Shown here: piece by piece, positions 26,794-36,500 of the stretch
Position numbering within the stretch: the stretch's first letter is position 1
Layout: every line of letters starts with the position of its first letter
Translations under genes and position numbers: made by a program
Notes under the pieces: model-generated
Told to the model about the DNA's origin: nothing
Databases searched by the model: none
What the model saw: only the letters and a program-made list of their open reading frames with translations
NCBI RefSeq assembly: GCF_004358165.1
Contig: NZ_SMTG01000002.1
Span: 868,001 to 932,000 of the forward strand
Direction: 5' to 3'
Length of the DNA: 64,000 nt
Origin: Luteimonas terrae
GTDB taxonomy: Bacteria > Pseudomonadota > Gammaproteobacteria > Xanthomonadales > Xanthomonadaceae

Positions 26794-29700
26794 TCAGTGC
26801 GCCGGGCGTGTGTCGTCCGCGTCGTCCAGCGGACGTTCGCGTTCGCGCGATGCCTCCAGGCGCGGATCGGGCTGGTCGAGTTTGTCGCCCAGTACGCGGC
26901 GCACGATGATGAAGAACACCGGGATCATCAGCAGGCCGAGGAAGGTCGCGAACAGCATGCCGCCGATCACGCCGGTGGCCAGCGCGTGACGGGCACTGGA
27001 ACCGGCGCCGCTCGACAGCGCCATCGGCGTGACGCCCATGATGAAGGCGAACGAGGTCATCAGGATCGGGCGGAAACGCAGGTTCGCCGCTTCCACCGTC
27101 GCATCGCGCAGCGTCTTGCCTTCCCGGTACTGCTGCACGGCGAACTCGACGATCAGGATCGCGTTCTTCGCGGCCAGGCCAATCACCGTGACCATGCCGA
27201 TCTTGAAGAAGATGTCGTTCGACAGGCCCGGACGCAGCATCGTGAAGACCACCGCGCCGAGGATGCCCAGCGGCACCACCAGCAACACAGCGACCGGAAT
27301 CGACCAGCTCTCGTAGAGCGCGGCCAGACACAGGAACACCACCACCACCGACAGCAGCAACAGCAGCGTCGCCGTGTTGCCCGCGATGATCTCCTGGTAG
27401 GACATGCCCGCCCAGTCGTAGCCGAAGCCTTCGGGCAGCTCGTTCTCGACGATCTCCTCCATTGCGGCCATCGCTTCACCGGTACTGCGACCGGGCGCCT
27501 GCGAGCCGACAATGTTGATCGCCGAATAGCCGTTGTAGCGCGTCAGCGACGGCGTGCTGGCGCCCCACTCCGGCTTGACCACCGTGCTCAGCGGAATCAT
27601 CGTCGGCGTGCCGTCGGCATTGGTCGACATGGTGCTCGGCGTGTAGAAGCGGCCGATCGACCCCGGGTCGGTGCGGTACTGCGCATCGGCCTGCATGTTG
27701 ACGCGCTTGATGCGGCCGTCGGACACGTAGTCGTTGACGTAGACCGGTGCCAGCATCAGCTGGATGGCGCCGTAGATGTCGTTCACCGACAGGCCCATCG
27801 ACTGCGCCTGGATGCGATCCACGTTCAGGCGCAGCTGCGGCGCGTCTTCAAGAGTGTTCGGACGCACGCCCTGCAGCACGTCGGTCCGCTGCGCCGCCGC
27901 GCCCAGCAGCTGGTTGCGCGCCTGCTGCAGAGCCGCGTTGCCGGCACCGGTGCGGTCCTGCAGGTACATGTCGAAGCCGCCGAACTGGCCCAGACCCTGC
28001 ACCGTGGGCAGGTTCACGACGAAGATCGTTGCGTCCTTGACGCCCTGCAATGCGCCGTTGGCCTCGCCGAGGAAGCCGTTGATGTCGACGTCGCGCTCGT
28101 CCCAGTCCTTGAGCTTGATGAAGCCCATGCCGACGTTCTCGCCCTGGCCGACGAAGCTGAAGCCCGCGACCTGCAGCATCGCCTCATAGGACGGGTTCTG
28201 CTCCAGGCGTGCGCGCACGTCCTCGAACACCGCGTTGGTGCGCTGCAGGGTCGAGCCCGGCGGCAGCTGCACGATCGCCAGCGCATATCCCTGGTCCTCC
28301 TCGGGCACGAAGCTCGACGGCAGACGGATGTAGAGGAAGGCGCAGACCACGCACAGCACCACGAACACCGCCATCCAGCGCGGCGCATGACGCACGGCGC
28401 TGCCGATGTGGCCGACGTAGGTGCGGTTGACGCGGTCGTAGTACTTGTTGAACGTGCGGACGACGACGTTGTCCTTGCGCTCGCCCGGCGGTGCGTGCTG
28501 CTTGAGGAAGGTCGCGCACAGCGCCGGCGTGAAGCCCAGCGCGAGGAACGCCGAGAAGCCCATCGCGACCGCGATCGTGATCGCGAACTGCTTGTAGATC
28601 TCGCCCGAGGCGCCGCCCTGCAGCGCGCTGGGGATGAACACCGCGGCCAGCACGACGGTGATCGCGACGACGGCGCCGGTGATCTGGTCCATCGCCTTCA
28701 TCGTCGCCTCGCGCGGCGGCAGATGCTCCTCGGCCATGATGCGTTCGACGTTCTCGATCACCACGATCGCATCGTCGACCACGATGCCGATCGCCAGCAC
28801 CATCGCAAACAAGGTCAGCTGGTTGATCGTGTAGCCGAGCATGCTCAGGCCCAGGAAGGTGCCCAGCAGTGCGATCGGAATCACCAGCGTCGGGATGATC
28901 GTCGCGCGCAGGTTCTGCAGGAACAGCAGCATCACCAGAAACACGAGGATCACCGCCTCGATCAGGGTCTTGATGACCTCCTTGATCGACAGCGTCACGA
29001 AGGTGGTGGTGTCGTAGGGCTTGAACCACTCGATGCCCTGCGGGAACGAGGGCTGCAGTTCGTCCATGCGCGCCTCGACCGCGCTGGCCACCGTCAGCGC
29101 GTTGGCGCCGGGCAGCAGCTGGATCGCAAACGCACCGGTCGGCTGACCGTTGTACTTGGTGTCGAAACCGTAGCCCGAGGCGCCGATCGCCACGCGGGCG
29201 ACATCCTTCAGGCGCACCGTGGCGCCGTCGTTGTCGGCACGCAGGATGATGTTCTCGAACTGCTCGGGCGTGCTGAAGCGGCCTTCCGCCGAGACCGTGG
29301 CGGTGAAGCCCTGGCCTTCCGGCGCGGGATCGGAGCCGACCGAACCCGCGGCGAACTGCACGTTCTGCCCGCGCACCGCGGCCATGACCTGGGTGGCCGA
29401 CATGCCATAACCCTGCAGCTGGTCCGGGTTGAGCCAGATGTTCATGGCGTACTCGGAACCGAACTGCTGGGTGCTGCCAACGCCCGGCACGCGGGCAATC
29501 TGCTCGAGCACGCGCGAACCGATGAGGTCGTTGAGCTGGTTGCGGGTGACCGTCGGGTCGCTCGAACGCAGGCCCACGACCATCAGGAAGCCGGCGTTGG
29601 CCTTGGCCACGACGACGCCCTGCTGGACCACTTCACTGGGCAGGCGCGGCGTCGCGAGCGAGACCTTGTTCTGCACCTGCACCTGGGCGATGTCGGCATC

Positions 29701-29994
29701 AGTGCCGGTCTCGAAGGTCAGCGTGACACTGGCGCGACCGGACGAACTCGAGGTCGAACTGAAGTACAGCAGGTTGTCGATACCGGTCAGCTGCTGCTCG
29801 ATGACCTGTGTGACCGCGCGTTCGGTGGTGTCGGCGCTGGCGCCGGGATAGGTCGCCGAGACGGTGACCTGCGGCGGTGCGACGCTCGGATACGACTCCA
29901 CGCCCATGTTCAGCAGCGAGATCACGCCCGCCAGCGAAATGAGGATGGAGACGACCCAGGCGAAGACCGGGTGGTTGATGAAGAACTTGGGCAT
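26794..29994 (-). CDS. RND multidrug efflux permease, AcrB/MexB-like (HAE1)
   Basis: A 1066-residue inner-membrane proton-driven drug exporter. It begins MPKFFINHPVFAWV, as AcrB-type pumps do, and has 12 predicted helices with two large periplasmic loops. The proton-relay Asp pair is in GIVVDDAIVVIENVER near residue 406-407. It starts 6 bases after the adaptor gene, forming an operon. In the trimer it captures substrates from the periplasm and inner leaflet and passes them to an outer-membrane channel, which this locus does not encode. Typical substrates are dyes, detergents and lipophilic antibiotics; the actual range is not readable. Confidence 0.95.
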   Translation of the reverse strand: MPKFFINHPVFAWVVSILISLAGVISLLNMGVESYPSVAPPQVTVSATYPGASADTTERAVTQVIEQQLTGIDNLLYFSSTSSSSGRASVTLTFETGTDADIAQVQVQNKVSLATPRLPSEVVQQGVVVAKANAGFLMVVGLRSSDPTVTRNQLNDLIGSRVLEQIARVPGVGSTQQFGSEYAMNIWLNPDQLQGYGMSATQVMAAVRGQNVQFAAGSVGSDPAPEGQGFTATVSAEGRFSTPEQFENIILRADNDGATVRLKDVARVAIGASGYGFDTKYNGQPTGAFAIQLLPGANALTVASAVEARMDELQPSFPQGIEWFKPYDTTTFVTLSIKEVIKTLIEAVILVFLVMLLFLQNLRATIIPTLVIPIALLGTFLGLSMLGYTINQLTLFAMVLAIGIVVDDAIVVIENVERIMAEEHLPPREATMKAMDQITGAVVAITVVLAAVFIPSALQGGASGEIYKQFAITIAVAMGFSAFLALGFTPALCATFLKQHAPPGERKDNVVVRTFNKYYDRVNRTYVGHIGSAVRHAPRWMAVFVVLCVVCAFLYIRLPSSFVPEEDQGYALAIVQLPPGSTLQRTNAVFEDVRARLEQNPSYEAMLQVAGFSFVGQGENVGMGFIKLKDWDERDVDINGFLGEANGALQGVKDATIFVVNLPTVQGLGQFGGFDMYLQDRTGAGNAALQQARNQLLGAAAQRTDVLQGVRPNTLEDAPQLRLNVDRIQAQSMGLSVNDIYGAIQLMLAPVYVNDYVSDGRIKRVNMQADAQYRTDPGSIGRFYTPSTMSTNADGTPTMIPLSTVVKPEWGASTPSLTRYNGYSAINIVGSQAPGRSTGEAMAAMEEIVENELPEGFGYDWAGMSYQEIIAGNTATLLLLLSVVVVFLCLAALYESWSIPVAVLLVVPLGILGAVVFTMLRPGLSNDIFFKIGMVTVIGLAAKNAILIVEFAVQQYREGKTLRDATVEAANLRFRPILMTSFAFIMGVTPMALSSGAGSSARHALATGVIGGMLFATFLGLLMIPVFFIIVRRVLGDKLDQPDPRLEASRERERPLDDADDTRPAH

Positions 29995-30000
29995 GGCGGA

Positions 30001-31263
30001 TCAGTCCTGCGCGTCGTTCGCAGCGGGCGCCTGGCCGGCGGCATCCTGCGGCGCCGCGGGCGCGTCTTCGGTCGTTGCCGGCGCGGCCGCGTCACCTGCG
30101 GGCGCGCTGCCAGTGCCGGCGGGCGCTGCACCCGGGGCGGCACCCGGTGCGGCCTGGGCCTGTTCCGGCGACCAGGGCTTGGGCGAGACCACCGCGTCGG
30201 GACGCGCCTTCGGCACGCCGCTCACGATGACGCGGTCGCCGGCTGCGAGGCCTTCGGTGATCACCCACTGGCCATCCTGCGCGCGATCGGTGCGGACCGG
30301 CTTGCGGACCACCTTGTCGCCCTCGCCGGCCACCAGCACGTAGGCGGTGTTGGCGTCGCGCAGCACCGCGGCCTGCGGCACCAGGAACACGCCGTTCTGC
30401 TGGCCCATGTTGGCGCGCAGGGTCACGTAAACACCGGGCAGCAGGCGGCGATCGGGATTGGGCAGCGTCGCGCGCAGCTGGACCGCGCCGGAGGACGGAT
30501 CGACGACGTCGCCCGAGAAATCGAGCGTCGCCAGCTGGTCGTGCACCGTGCCGTCGGCCAGCACGATCTCGACCTGGCCGCTGCCCGCGCCGCGGTCGAG
30601 CGGCATCGAACGGATGCGGTTGAAGTCGCCGGCGCTCATCGAGAAGTTGATGTACAGCGGGTCGATCTGGTCGACCGTGGTCAGCAGCGTGGAATCACCC
30701 TGGCCGACCAGCGCGCCCTCGGTGACCTGCTGCTTGCCGGCGCGGCCGGAGATCGGCGCACGCACGGTGGCGTAGCCGAGATTGATCTGCGCGGTCTGGG
30801 TGGACGCGCGCGCAGCCTGCAGGGCGGCCTCGGCGCTGCGCTCGGCGGCGATCGCGTTGTCCAGATCGGACTTGGAGATGAAGTTGGTCGGCGCCAGCTG
30901 CCGCGCGCGATCGGCTGCGGTCTTGGAGTTCGCGTAATTGGCCTGCGCCTGCGCCTGTGCGCCCTGGGCGGTGCCCAGCGCGGCCTGCAGCTGGGCCGGA
31001 TCGATGCGGAACAGCACGTCGCCTTCCTGGACGTCGCTGCCCTCCTGGTAGACGCGGCGCTCGAGCACGCCCGGCACGCGGGCGCGCACGTCGGCGCTGC
31101 GGAACGGTGCGAGGCGGCCCACGAGCTCCTGCTCCAGCGCGACGCTGGTCGGCTGGACGGTCAGCACGCCCACCTCGGGCGGCGGAGGCGGCGCCTGCTC
31201 CTCTTGTTGACCGCAGGCGGAAAGCGCCGCGGCGAGCACGGCAATGGAGAGGAGTCGGCGCAT
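30001..31263 (-). CDS. RND periplasmic adaptor lipoprotein, AcrA/MexA-like
   Basis: A 420-residue membrane-fusion protein. The lipobox LSAC gives Cys17. The order is a split lipoyl domain (APFRSADVRARVPGVL and GYATVRAPISGRAGKQQV), an alpha-hairpin between them, the beta-barrel and the membrane-proximal domain (VPQAAVL). It ends with an unusual ~70-residue Ala/Pro/Gly-rich tail that lacks structure. It is the first gene of the two-gene pump operon and is divergent from a TetR gene; a palindrome covering the likely promoter lies 36 bases upstream. Confidence 0.95.
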   Translation of the reverse strand: MRRLLSIAVLAAALSACGQQEEQAPPPPPEVGVLTVQPTSVALEQELVGRLAPFRSADVRARVPGVLERRVYQEGSDVQEGDVLFRIDPAQLQAALGTAQGAQAQAQANYANSKTAADRARQLAPTNFISKSDLDNAIAAERSAEAALQAARASTQTAQINLGYATVRAPISGRAGKQQVTEGALVGQGDSTLLTTVDQIDPLYINFSMSAGDFNRIRSMPLDRGAGSGQVEIVLADGTVHDQLATLDFSGDVVDPSSGAVQLRATLPNPDRRLLPGVYVTLRANMGQQNGVFLVPQAAVLRDANTAYVLVAGEGDKVVRKPVRTDRAQDGQWVITEGLAAGDRVIVSGVPKARPDAVVSPKPWSPEQAQAAPGAAPGAAPAGTGSAPAGDAAAPATTEDAPAAPQDAAGQAPAANDAQD

Positions 31264-31298
31264 GGGGAGGACCTGGGGGAGAGGTGGGACGGGATTTA

Positions 31299-31316
31299 CT
31301 ATACCGGCCAGTATAG
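31299..31316. promoter_or_regulatory. palindrome CTATAC-N6-GTATAG, TetR-type operator for the adaptor-permease operon
   Basis: An 18-base dyad with one mismatched pair (c305/a310) and a GGCC centre. On the minus strand it contains TATAGT, a good -10 sequence, so a bound repressor would block the promoter of the AcrA-like gene. The shape is that of TetR-family operators, and a TetR gene is divergent. Confidence 0.65.
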
Positions 31317-31414
31317 CTAATTCAGCTTGCGCTTCGCACCGTGACGGAAGTCATTGGCGGGTGACCGCGCGCGATGCTGCGTTGCATCCGGTGCGTGGCC
31401 GGTGAAAACGAATC

Positions 31415-31443
31415 TTGCTCACGTCGTGAACCGGGTTCATACT
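31415..31443 (+). promoter_or_regulatory. promoter of tetR-pump operon with internal palindrome
   Basis: TTGCTC (31415-31420), a 17-base spacer and CATACT (31438-31443) make a sigma-70 promoter 30 bases before the TetR start. The spacer holds a perfect dyad TGAACC-G-GGTTCA (31427-31439), a likely operator for autoregulation. Confidence 0.55.
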
Positions 31444-31472
31444 CCGCGCCGCCCGACACCCCGCGTTCAGCC

Positions 31473-32246
31473 ATGCCTCCGATGCCCACCGCCCTCGCCC
31501 GTCGCCAGCGCGAAGTCGCCGCGCGCGAGGGCGTGTTTCTCGACACGGCGCAGGCGCAGATCCAGCGCGACGGCCTGCTGTCGCTGCAGATGGCGCGCGT
31601 GGCCGAGGAATGCGGCTACGCGATCGGCACGCTGTACAAGCACTTCGCCAGCAAGGAAGACCTGCTGGTCGCGCTGGCCACGCGCAACAGCTTCAGCCGT
31701 GTCGAACTGTTCGAACGCGCCGCGAAGTGGAACGGCCCGACCCGCGAGCGCATGCTCGCCGTGGTGCTGGCCGATCTGCTGATCCTGCGCGAGCAGCCCG
31801 AGCACTTCCGTCTGGCGCAGTTCGTCTGGACCGACGTGGTCTGGGGCGCGGCGTCGGACGAGAGCCGGCGCCGTGCGCTGGCCGCGTGCGAACCCTTGGC
31901 AGGCCTGATCGACGGCATCGTCGCCGAGGGCCGCGCACGCGGCGAACTGCCGGGCAACGCGCTGACGATCGAGGCGCTGACGATGGGGCCGTGGGCGATG
32001 ACAGTGGGCATGCATTCGCTGGTGCAGCAGCAGGGCCTGATCGACACCGCGCTGACCGGCGATCCCTACCGGCTGCTGATCCGGCAGCTGCAGTACCTGT
32101 TCAACGGCTACGGCTGGCAGCCGCTGGTCGATGCCGGCGACGACGCCGTGCTCGACGCGCTGATCGCCCGCGTGAGCCGCGATGTGTTCGATACCGACTG
32201 GTCCAGCATCGTGCCCGACCTGCCGCCCTCCCTTCCCATCTCCTGA
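31473..32246 (+). CDS. TetR/AcrR-family regulator
   Basis: A 257-residue TetR regulator, somewhat long for the family. The helix-turn-helix lies at about residues 30-60 (LLSLQMARVAEECGYAIGTLYKHFASKEDLL); the rest is the helical ligand-binding domain. It starts the operon with the second RND adaptor (12-base gap) and is divergent from the first RND operon, so it may repress one or both pumps. Two unlike palindromes lie in the 209-base gap; which it binds is not known. The second in-frame ATG at 31482 is an alternative start. Confidence 0.9.
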   Translation: MPPMPTALARRQREVAAREGVFLDTAQAQIQRDGLLSLQMARVAEECGYAIGTLYKHFASKEDLLVALATRNSFSRVELFERAAKWNGPTRERMLAVVLADLLILREQPEHFRLAQFVWTDVVWGAASDESRRRALAACEPLAGLIDGIVAEGRARGELPGNALTIEALTMGPWAMTVGMHSLVQQQGLIDTALTGDPYRLLIRQLQYLFNGYGWQPLVDAGDDAVLDALIARVSRDVFDTDWSSIVPDLPPSLPIS

Positions 32247-32258
32247 CGGAACCGACCC

Positions 32259-33452
32259 ATGTCCCGCACAGAAGCCCCGCGCAAACCACGTCCGCGCTTG
32301 CGCATGATCCTCATGCTGATCGCCGTTGCCGTCGTCTTCGGCGGCGTGTTCCTGGCCAAGGCCCTGATGGGCAAGGGCATGAACGATTTCTTCGACAACA
32401 TGCCGCAGCCGCCGGTCGCGATCACCACCTTCGATGCCGTGCAGCAGTCGTGGTCGACACCGCTCGAGGCGGTGGGCACGCTGGTCGCCGTCAACGGCAC
32501 TGACGTCACCACCGAAGCCGGTGGCGTGGTGCGCAGGCTGTCGTTCGAACCGGGCCAGCCGGTCAAGGCTGGCACGGTGCTGGTGGAACTCAATACCGAC
32601 AACGAACTCGCGGTGCTGCGCGCCAGCGAGGCCGCGGCCAAGCTCGCGGTTGTGCAGCGCGACCGCTGGCGCGAACTGGGCGAGACCCAGCTGGTGTCGA
32701 AGGCCGAGGTCGAGGAACGCGCGACGCAGGCGGCGACGTCGCTGGCCGAGGTCGAAGCGCAGCGTGCGCTGATCGCGCAGAAGACCATCCGCGCACCGTT
32801 CGACGGTGTGCTGGGCATCCGCAAGGTCAATCTGGGCCAGTACGTGTCGCCGGGTACGGCGATCGTGGGCCTGCAGCAGCTCGATCCGATCTTCGTCGAC
32901 TTCGCCCTGCCCGAGCAGCAGCTGCCGCTGGTCCGCGAAGGCGCCACGCTACAGGCCGTCGTCGATGCGCTGCCGGGCGAGCGGTTCGAGGGCACGATCA
33001 CCGCGATCGAGCCGTCGGTCGACGCCGGCACGCGCAACTTCATGGTCCAGGCGACGCTGTCCAACCCCGACGGCAAGCTGCGCCCAGGCGCATTCGCGCG
33101 CGTGGGCCTGGCCGTCGGCGGCGAGCAGAACGTGGTGGTGATTCCGCAGACCGCGGTGACCTTCAATCCCTACGGCAACGCGGTCTACGTGGTGTCCGAG
33201 AAGCCTGCCGATCCCGACGCGCCCAAGGCCGAAGGCGATGCGGCGCAGCAGGGCCCGACGCTGATCGTGCGCCAGCGCTTCGTGACCACCGGCGCGACCC
33301 GCGGCGACCTGATCGCGGTCACCGACGGTCTCAAGCCCGGCGAGCGCGTCGCGACCAGCGGCCTGCTGAAGCTGCGCAACGACGCGGTGGTGACGATCAA
33401 CAATCGCGTGCAGCCGAGCGCGGACGCCGCGCCGACGCCCGAGAACCGCTGA
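32259..33452 (+). CDS. RND periplasmic adaptor, MexH/VexA-like
   Basis: A 397-residue membrane-fusion protein with an N-terminal membrane anchor (residues 15-35) and no lipobox, so it differs from the AcrA-like neighbour. It shows the split lipoyl domain (TTEAGGVVRRLSFEPGQPV and KTIRAPFDGVLGIRKV), a short hairpin, and the beta-barrel (FVDFALPEQQLPLV, DAGTRNFMVQATL). It lies between the TetR gene and the permease, with a 90-base gap to the permease that contains a stable hairpin. Confidence 0.93.
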   Translation: MSRTEAPRKPRPRLRMILMLIAVAVVFGGVFLAKALMGKGMNDFFDNMPQPPVAITTFDAVQQSWSTPLEAVGTLVAVNGTDVTTEAGGVVRRLSFEPGQPVKAGTVLVELNTDNELAVLRASEAAAKLAVVQRDRWRELGETQLVSKAEVEERATQAATSLAEVEAQRALIAQKTIRAPFDGVLGIRKVNLGQYVSPGTAIVGLQQLDPIFVDFALPEQQLPLVREGATLQAVVDALPGERFEGTITAIEPSVDAGTRNFMVQATLSNPDGKLRPGAFARVGLAVGGEQNVVVIPQTAVTFNPYGNAVYVVSEKPADPDAPKAEGDAAQQGPTLIVRQRFVTTGATRGDLIAVTDGLKPGERVATSGLLKLRNDAVVTINNRVQPSADAAPTPENR

Positions 33453-33512
33453 TCGCGCGCCCCGCCACCTGATCGACGTGTCCGGGCGTCCCGCGCCCGC
33501 CCCGCTCCCTGA

Positions 33513-33536
33513 CCCGCGCGACACCGCGCGGGGGAG
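33513..33536 (+). promoter_or_regulatory. hairpin overlapping the permease ribosome-binding site
   Basis: CCCGCGCG (33513-33520), loop ACAC, CGCGCGGG (33525-33532) form a perfect stem whose last two G belong to the GGGGAG ribosome site (33531-33536) of the permease at 33543. Folding would partly hide the site, a possible way to lower permease output relative to the adaptor. Confidence 0.4.
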
Positions 33537-33542
33537 ACCGAG

Positions 33543-36500
33543 ATGAAATTCACCGACATCTTCATCCGCAAACCGGTGCTGGCGATGGTCGTCAGCCTCT
33601 TCATCCTGCTGTTCGGCCTGCGCGCGTTCTCCGAGCTCAACGTGCGCCAGTACCCCGAGCTGCAGAATGCGGTCGTCAACATCAGCACGACCTATTTCGG
33701 CGCCGACGCCGACCTGATCCAGGGCTTCATCACCACGCCGCTGGAACGCGAGGTCGCCAGCGCCGAGGGCATCGACTATCTGACATCGACCAGCTCCGCC
33801 GGTGTCAGCGTGATCCAGGCCTACATCCGCCTGGACTACGACCCGAACGAGGCGCTCACGCAGATCGCGGCCAAGGTCAACAAGCTGCGCAGCGAACTGC
33901 CGGCCGAGTCGGAGGACCCGGTCATCGACCTGCAGCAGGGCCAGCAGGTGGCGGCGATGTACGTGTCCTTCGCCAGTGACCAGCTCAACGACAACCAGAT
34001 CACCGACTACCTCACGCGCGCGGTCGAGCCGAAGATCGCCACGATTCCGGGCGTGCAGCGCGCCGAGATCATGGGCCCGGGTTCGTTCGCGATGCGCGTG
34101 TGGCTCAAGCCCGACCGCATGACCGCGCTCGGCGTGACCGCCAGCGACGTCTACACCGCACTGCAGTCCAACAATGTGCTGTCCGCGCTGGGTTCGACCA
34201 AGGGCCAGATGGTGTCGGTGGACCTGACCGCGCGCACCGACCTGCGCACGCCCGAGGAATTCCGTGCGCTAGTGGTGCGCGAGGCCGACGGCGCGATCGT
34301 GCGGCTGGGCGACATCGCCGACGTGCAGCTGGGCTCGGAGAACTACAACTCCTCGGTGCGCATCAACGGCGCCGCGGCGACCTTCATGGGCATCTACGTC
34401 TCGCCGGACGCGAACGCGCTCGACGTGATTGCCGACGTACGCCGCGCCTGGGACACCGAGATCGTGCCGCAGCTGCCCGAAGGCATCGAGGCGACGATTC
34501 CCTACGACAGCACCGAATCGATCCAGGACGGCATCAACGAGGTCATCCGCACGATCATCGAGGCGGTGATCATCGTGATCGTGGTGATCTACCTGTTCCT
34601 GGGCTCGTTCCGCAGCGTGCTGATTCCCGCGGTCACCGTGCCGCTGTCGCTGGTCGGCGCGCTGTTCCTGATGCTGCTGATGGGCTTCACGATCAACCTG
34701 CTGACGTTGCTGGCGATGGTGCTGGCGATCGGCATCGTGGTCGACGACGCGATCATCGTGCTGGAGAACATCCACCGTCACATCGAAGAAGGCATGTCGC
34801 CGTTCGATGCGTCGATCCGCGGGTCGCGCGAACTGGCCTGGCCGGTGGTCGCGATGACCACGACGCTGATCGCGGTGTATCTGCCGATCGGCTTCCAGGG
34901 CGGCCTGACCGGCGTGCTGTTCACCGAGTTCGCGTTCACGCTGGCCGGCGCCGTGTTCCTGTCGGGCATCATCGCGCTGACGCTGACACCGATGATGTGC
35001 GCCAAGATCCTCAAGCCGCACGGCGAGAGCAGCAAGAGCCGGCTGGAGAAGTGGCTCGACCGGAAGTTCGAGTCGGTCGAGCGCGGTTACCAGCGCAGGC
35101 TGCACGGCGCGCTGCAGACGCGCAGCGTGATCCTGGTGTTCGGCGCGATCGTGCTGGTGTCGTGCGTGTTCCTCTACGTCGGCGCACCCAAGGAACCCGC
35201 GCCGCCGGAGGACGAGGGCTTCGTGTTCGCGATCGGCAGCGCCGACGCGGCCAGCACGCTCGATTACGTGGAGTCCTACACCGAGGAAATGACCGCGGTG
35301 GTCAAGGAAATCCCCGAGATCAACGACTTCTTCCTGTTCAACGGCGGCTTTGGTGGCATGGGCGGCAGCAACAGCGCGATGGGCGGCTTCGTGATGAAGC
35401 CCTGGAGCCAGCGCGAGCGCTCGACCAACCAGATCCTGCAGCAGGACCTGCAGCCCAAGCTGGCCGAGATCACCGGTCTGAACATCTTCGCGCTGGTGCC
35501 GCCGTCGTTGCCGTCGGCCGGTGGCGATGGTGGTGGCGAGTTCCTGATCGGCGGTATCGGCTCGCTCGAGCAGTTGTCGGAGATCGCCGATGAAGTGGTG
35601 TCGCGTGCGCAGGCGAGCAGCCGCTTCATCTTCCTCGACAAGGATCTCAAGATCGACAAACCGCGCGTGGAGGTGCAGATCGACCGCGACAAGGCGGCGT
35701 TGCTCGGCATCGACATGCGCACGCTGGCGGCCGACATGAGCGCGCTGCTGGCCGGCGGTTACGTCAACCGCTTCGCGATGCAGAACCGGTCGTATCGCGT
35801 GATTCCGCAGGTGCAGCGCAGCGACCGGCTCAACGCCGAGCAGCTGGGCAACTACTACACCCGCACCCGCGACGGCGAGCTGATTCCGCTGTCGACGGTG
35901 GTGAGCTTCAAGGAAAGTGCGCAGCCGCAATCGCTCAAGCGCTTCCAGCAGCTCAACGCGGTGGGCGTCACCTTCGCGCCGCGCCCCGGCGTGACCAAGG
36001 GCGAGGCGATCCGGGTGCTCGACGAGATCGCCGCCGAGGTGCTGCCGCAGGGTTACAGCGTCGACTACGCCGGCGAGTCGCGGCAGTTCAAGCAGGAAGG
36101 CACCACGATGCTGATCACGCTGGCCTTCGCGCTGGTGATCATCTTCCTGGTGCTGGCCGCGCAGTTCGAGAGCTTCCGCGATGCGGTGATCATGCTGGCG
36201 ACGGTGCCGATGGCGATCAGCGGTGCGCTGCTGGTGCTCAATGCGCTGGCCTTGCTGGCCGGCATCCTGCAGTTCGCGGGCATCGAGGCCTTCCCCGGCA
36301 TGTCGATCAACATCTACACCCAGGTTGGACTGGTGACACTGGTCGGCGTGATCTCCAAGCACGGCATCCTGATCGTGGAGTTCGCCAACAAGCTGCAGAT
36401 CAACGAAGGCGTGTCGAAGGCCGAGGCCATCGAACGCGCCGCGGCGATCCGCCTGCGCCCGGTACTGATGACGACCGCGGCGCTGGTGTTCGCGATGGTG

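Noticed and set aside
26605..31320. A 1571-codon open frame on the plus strand.
   Set aside because: It lies wholly antisense to the first RND operon and the monooxygenase end; its Arg/His/Gln-rich translation is the expected shadow of GC-rich codons.
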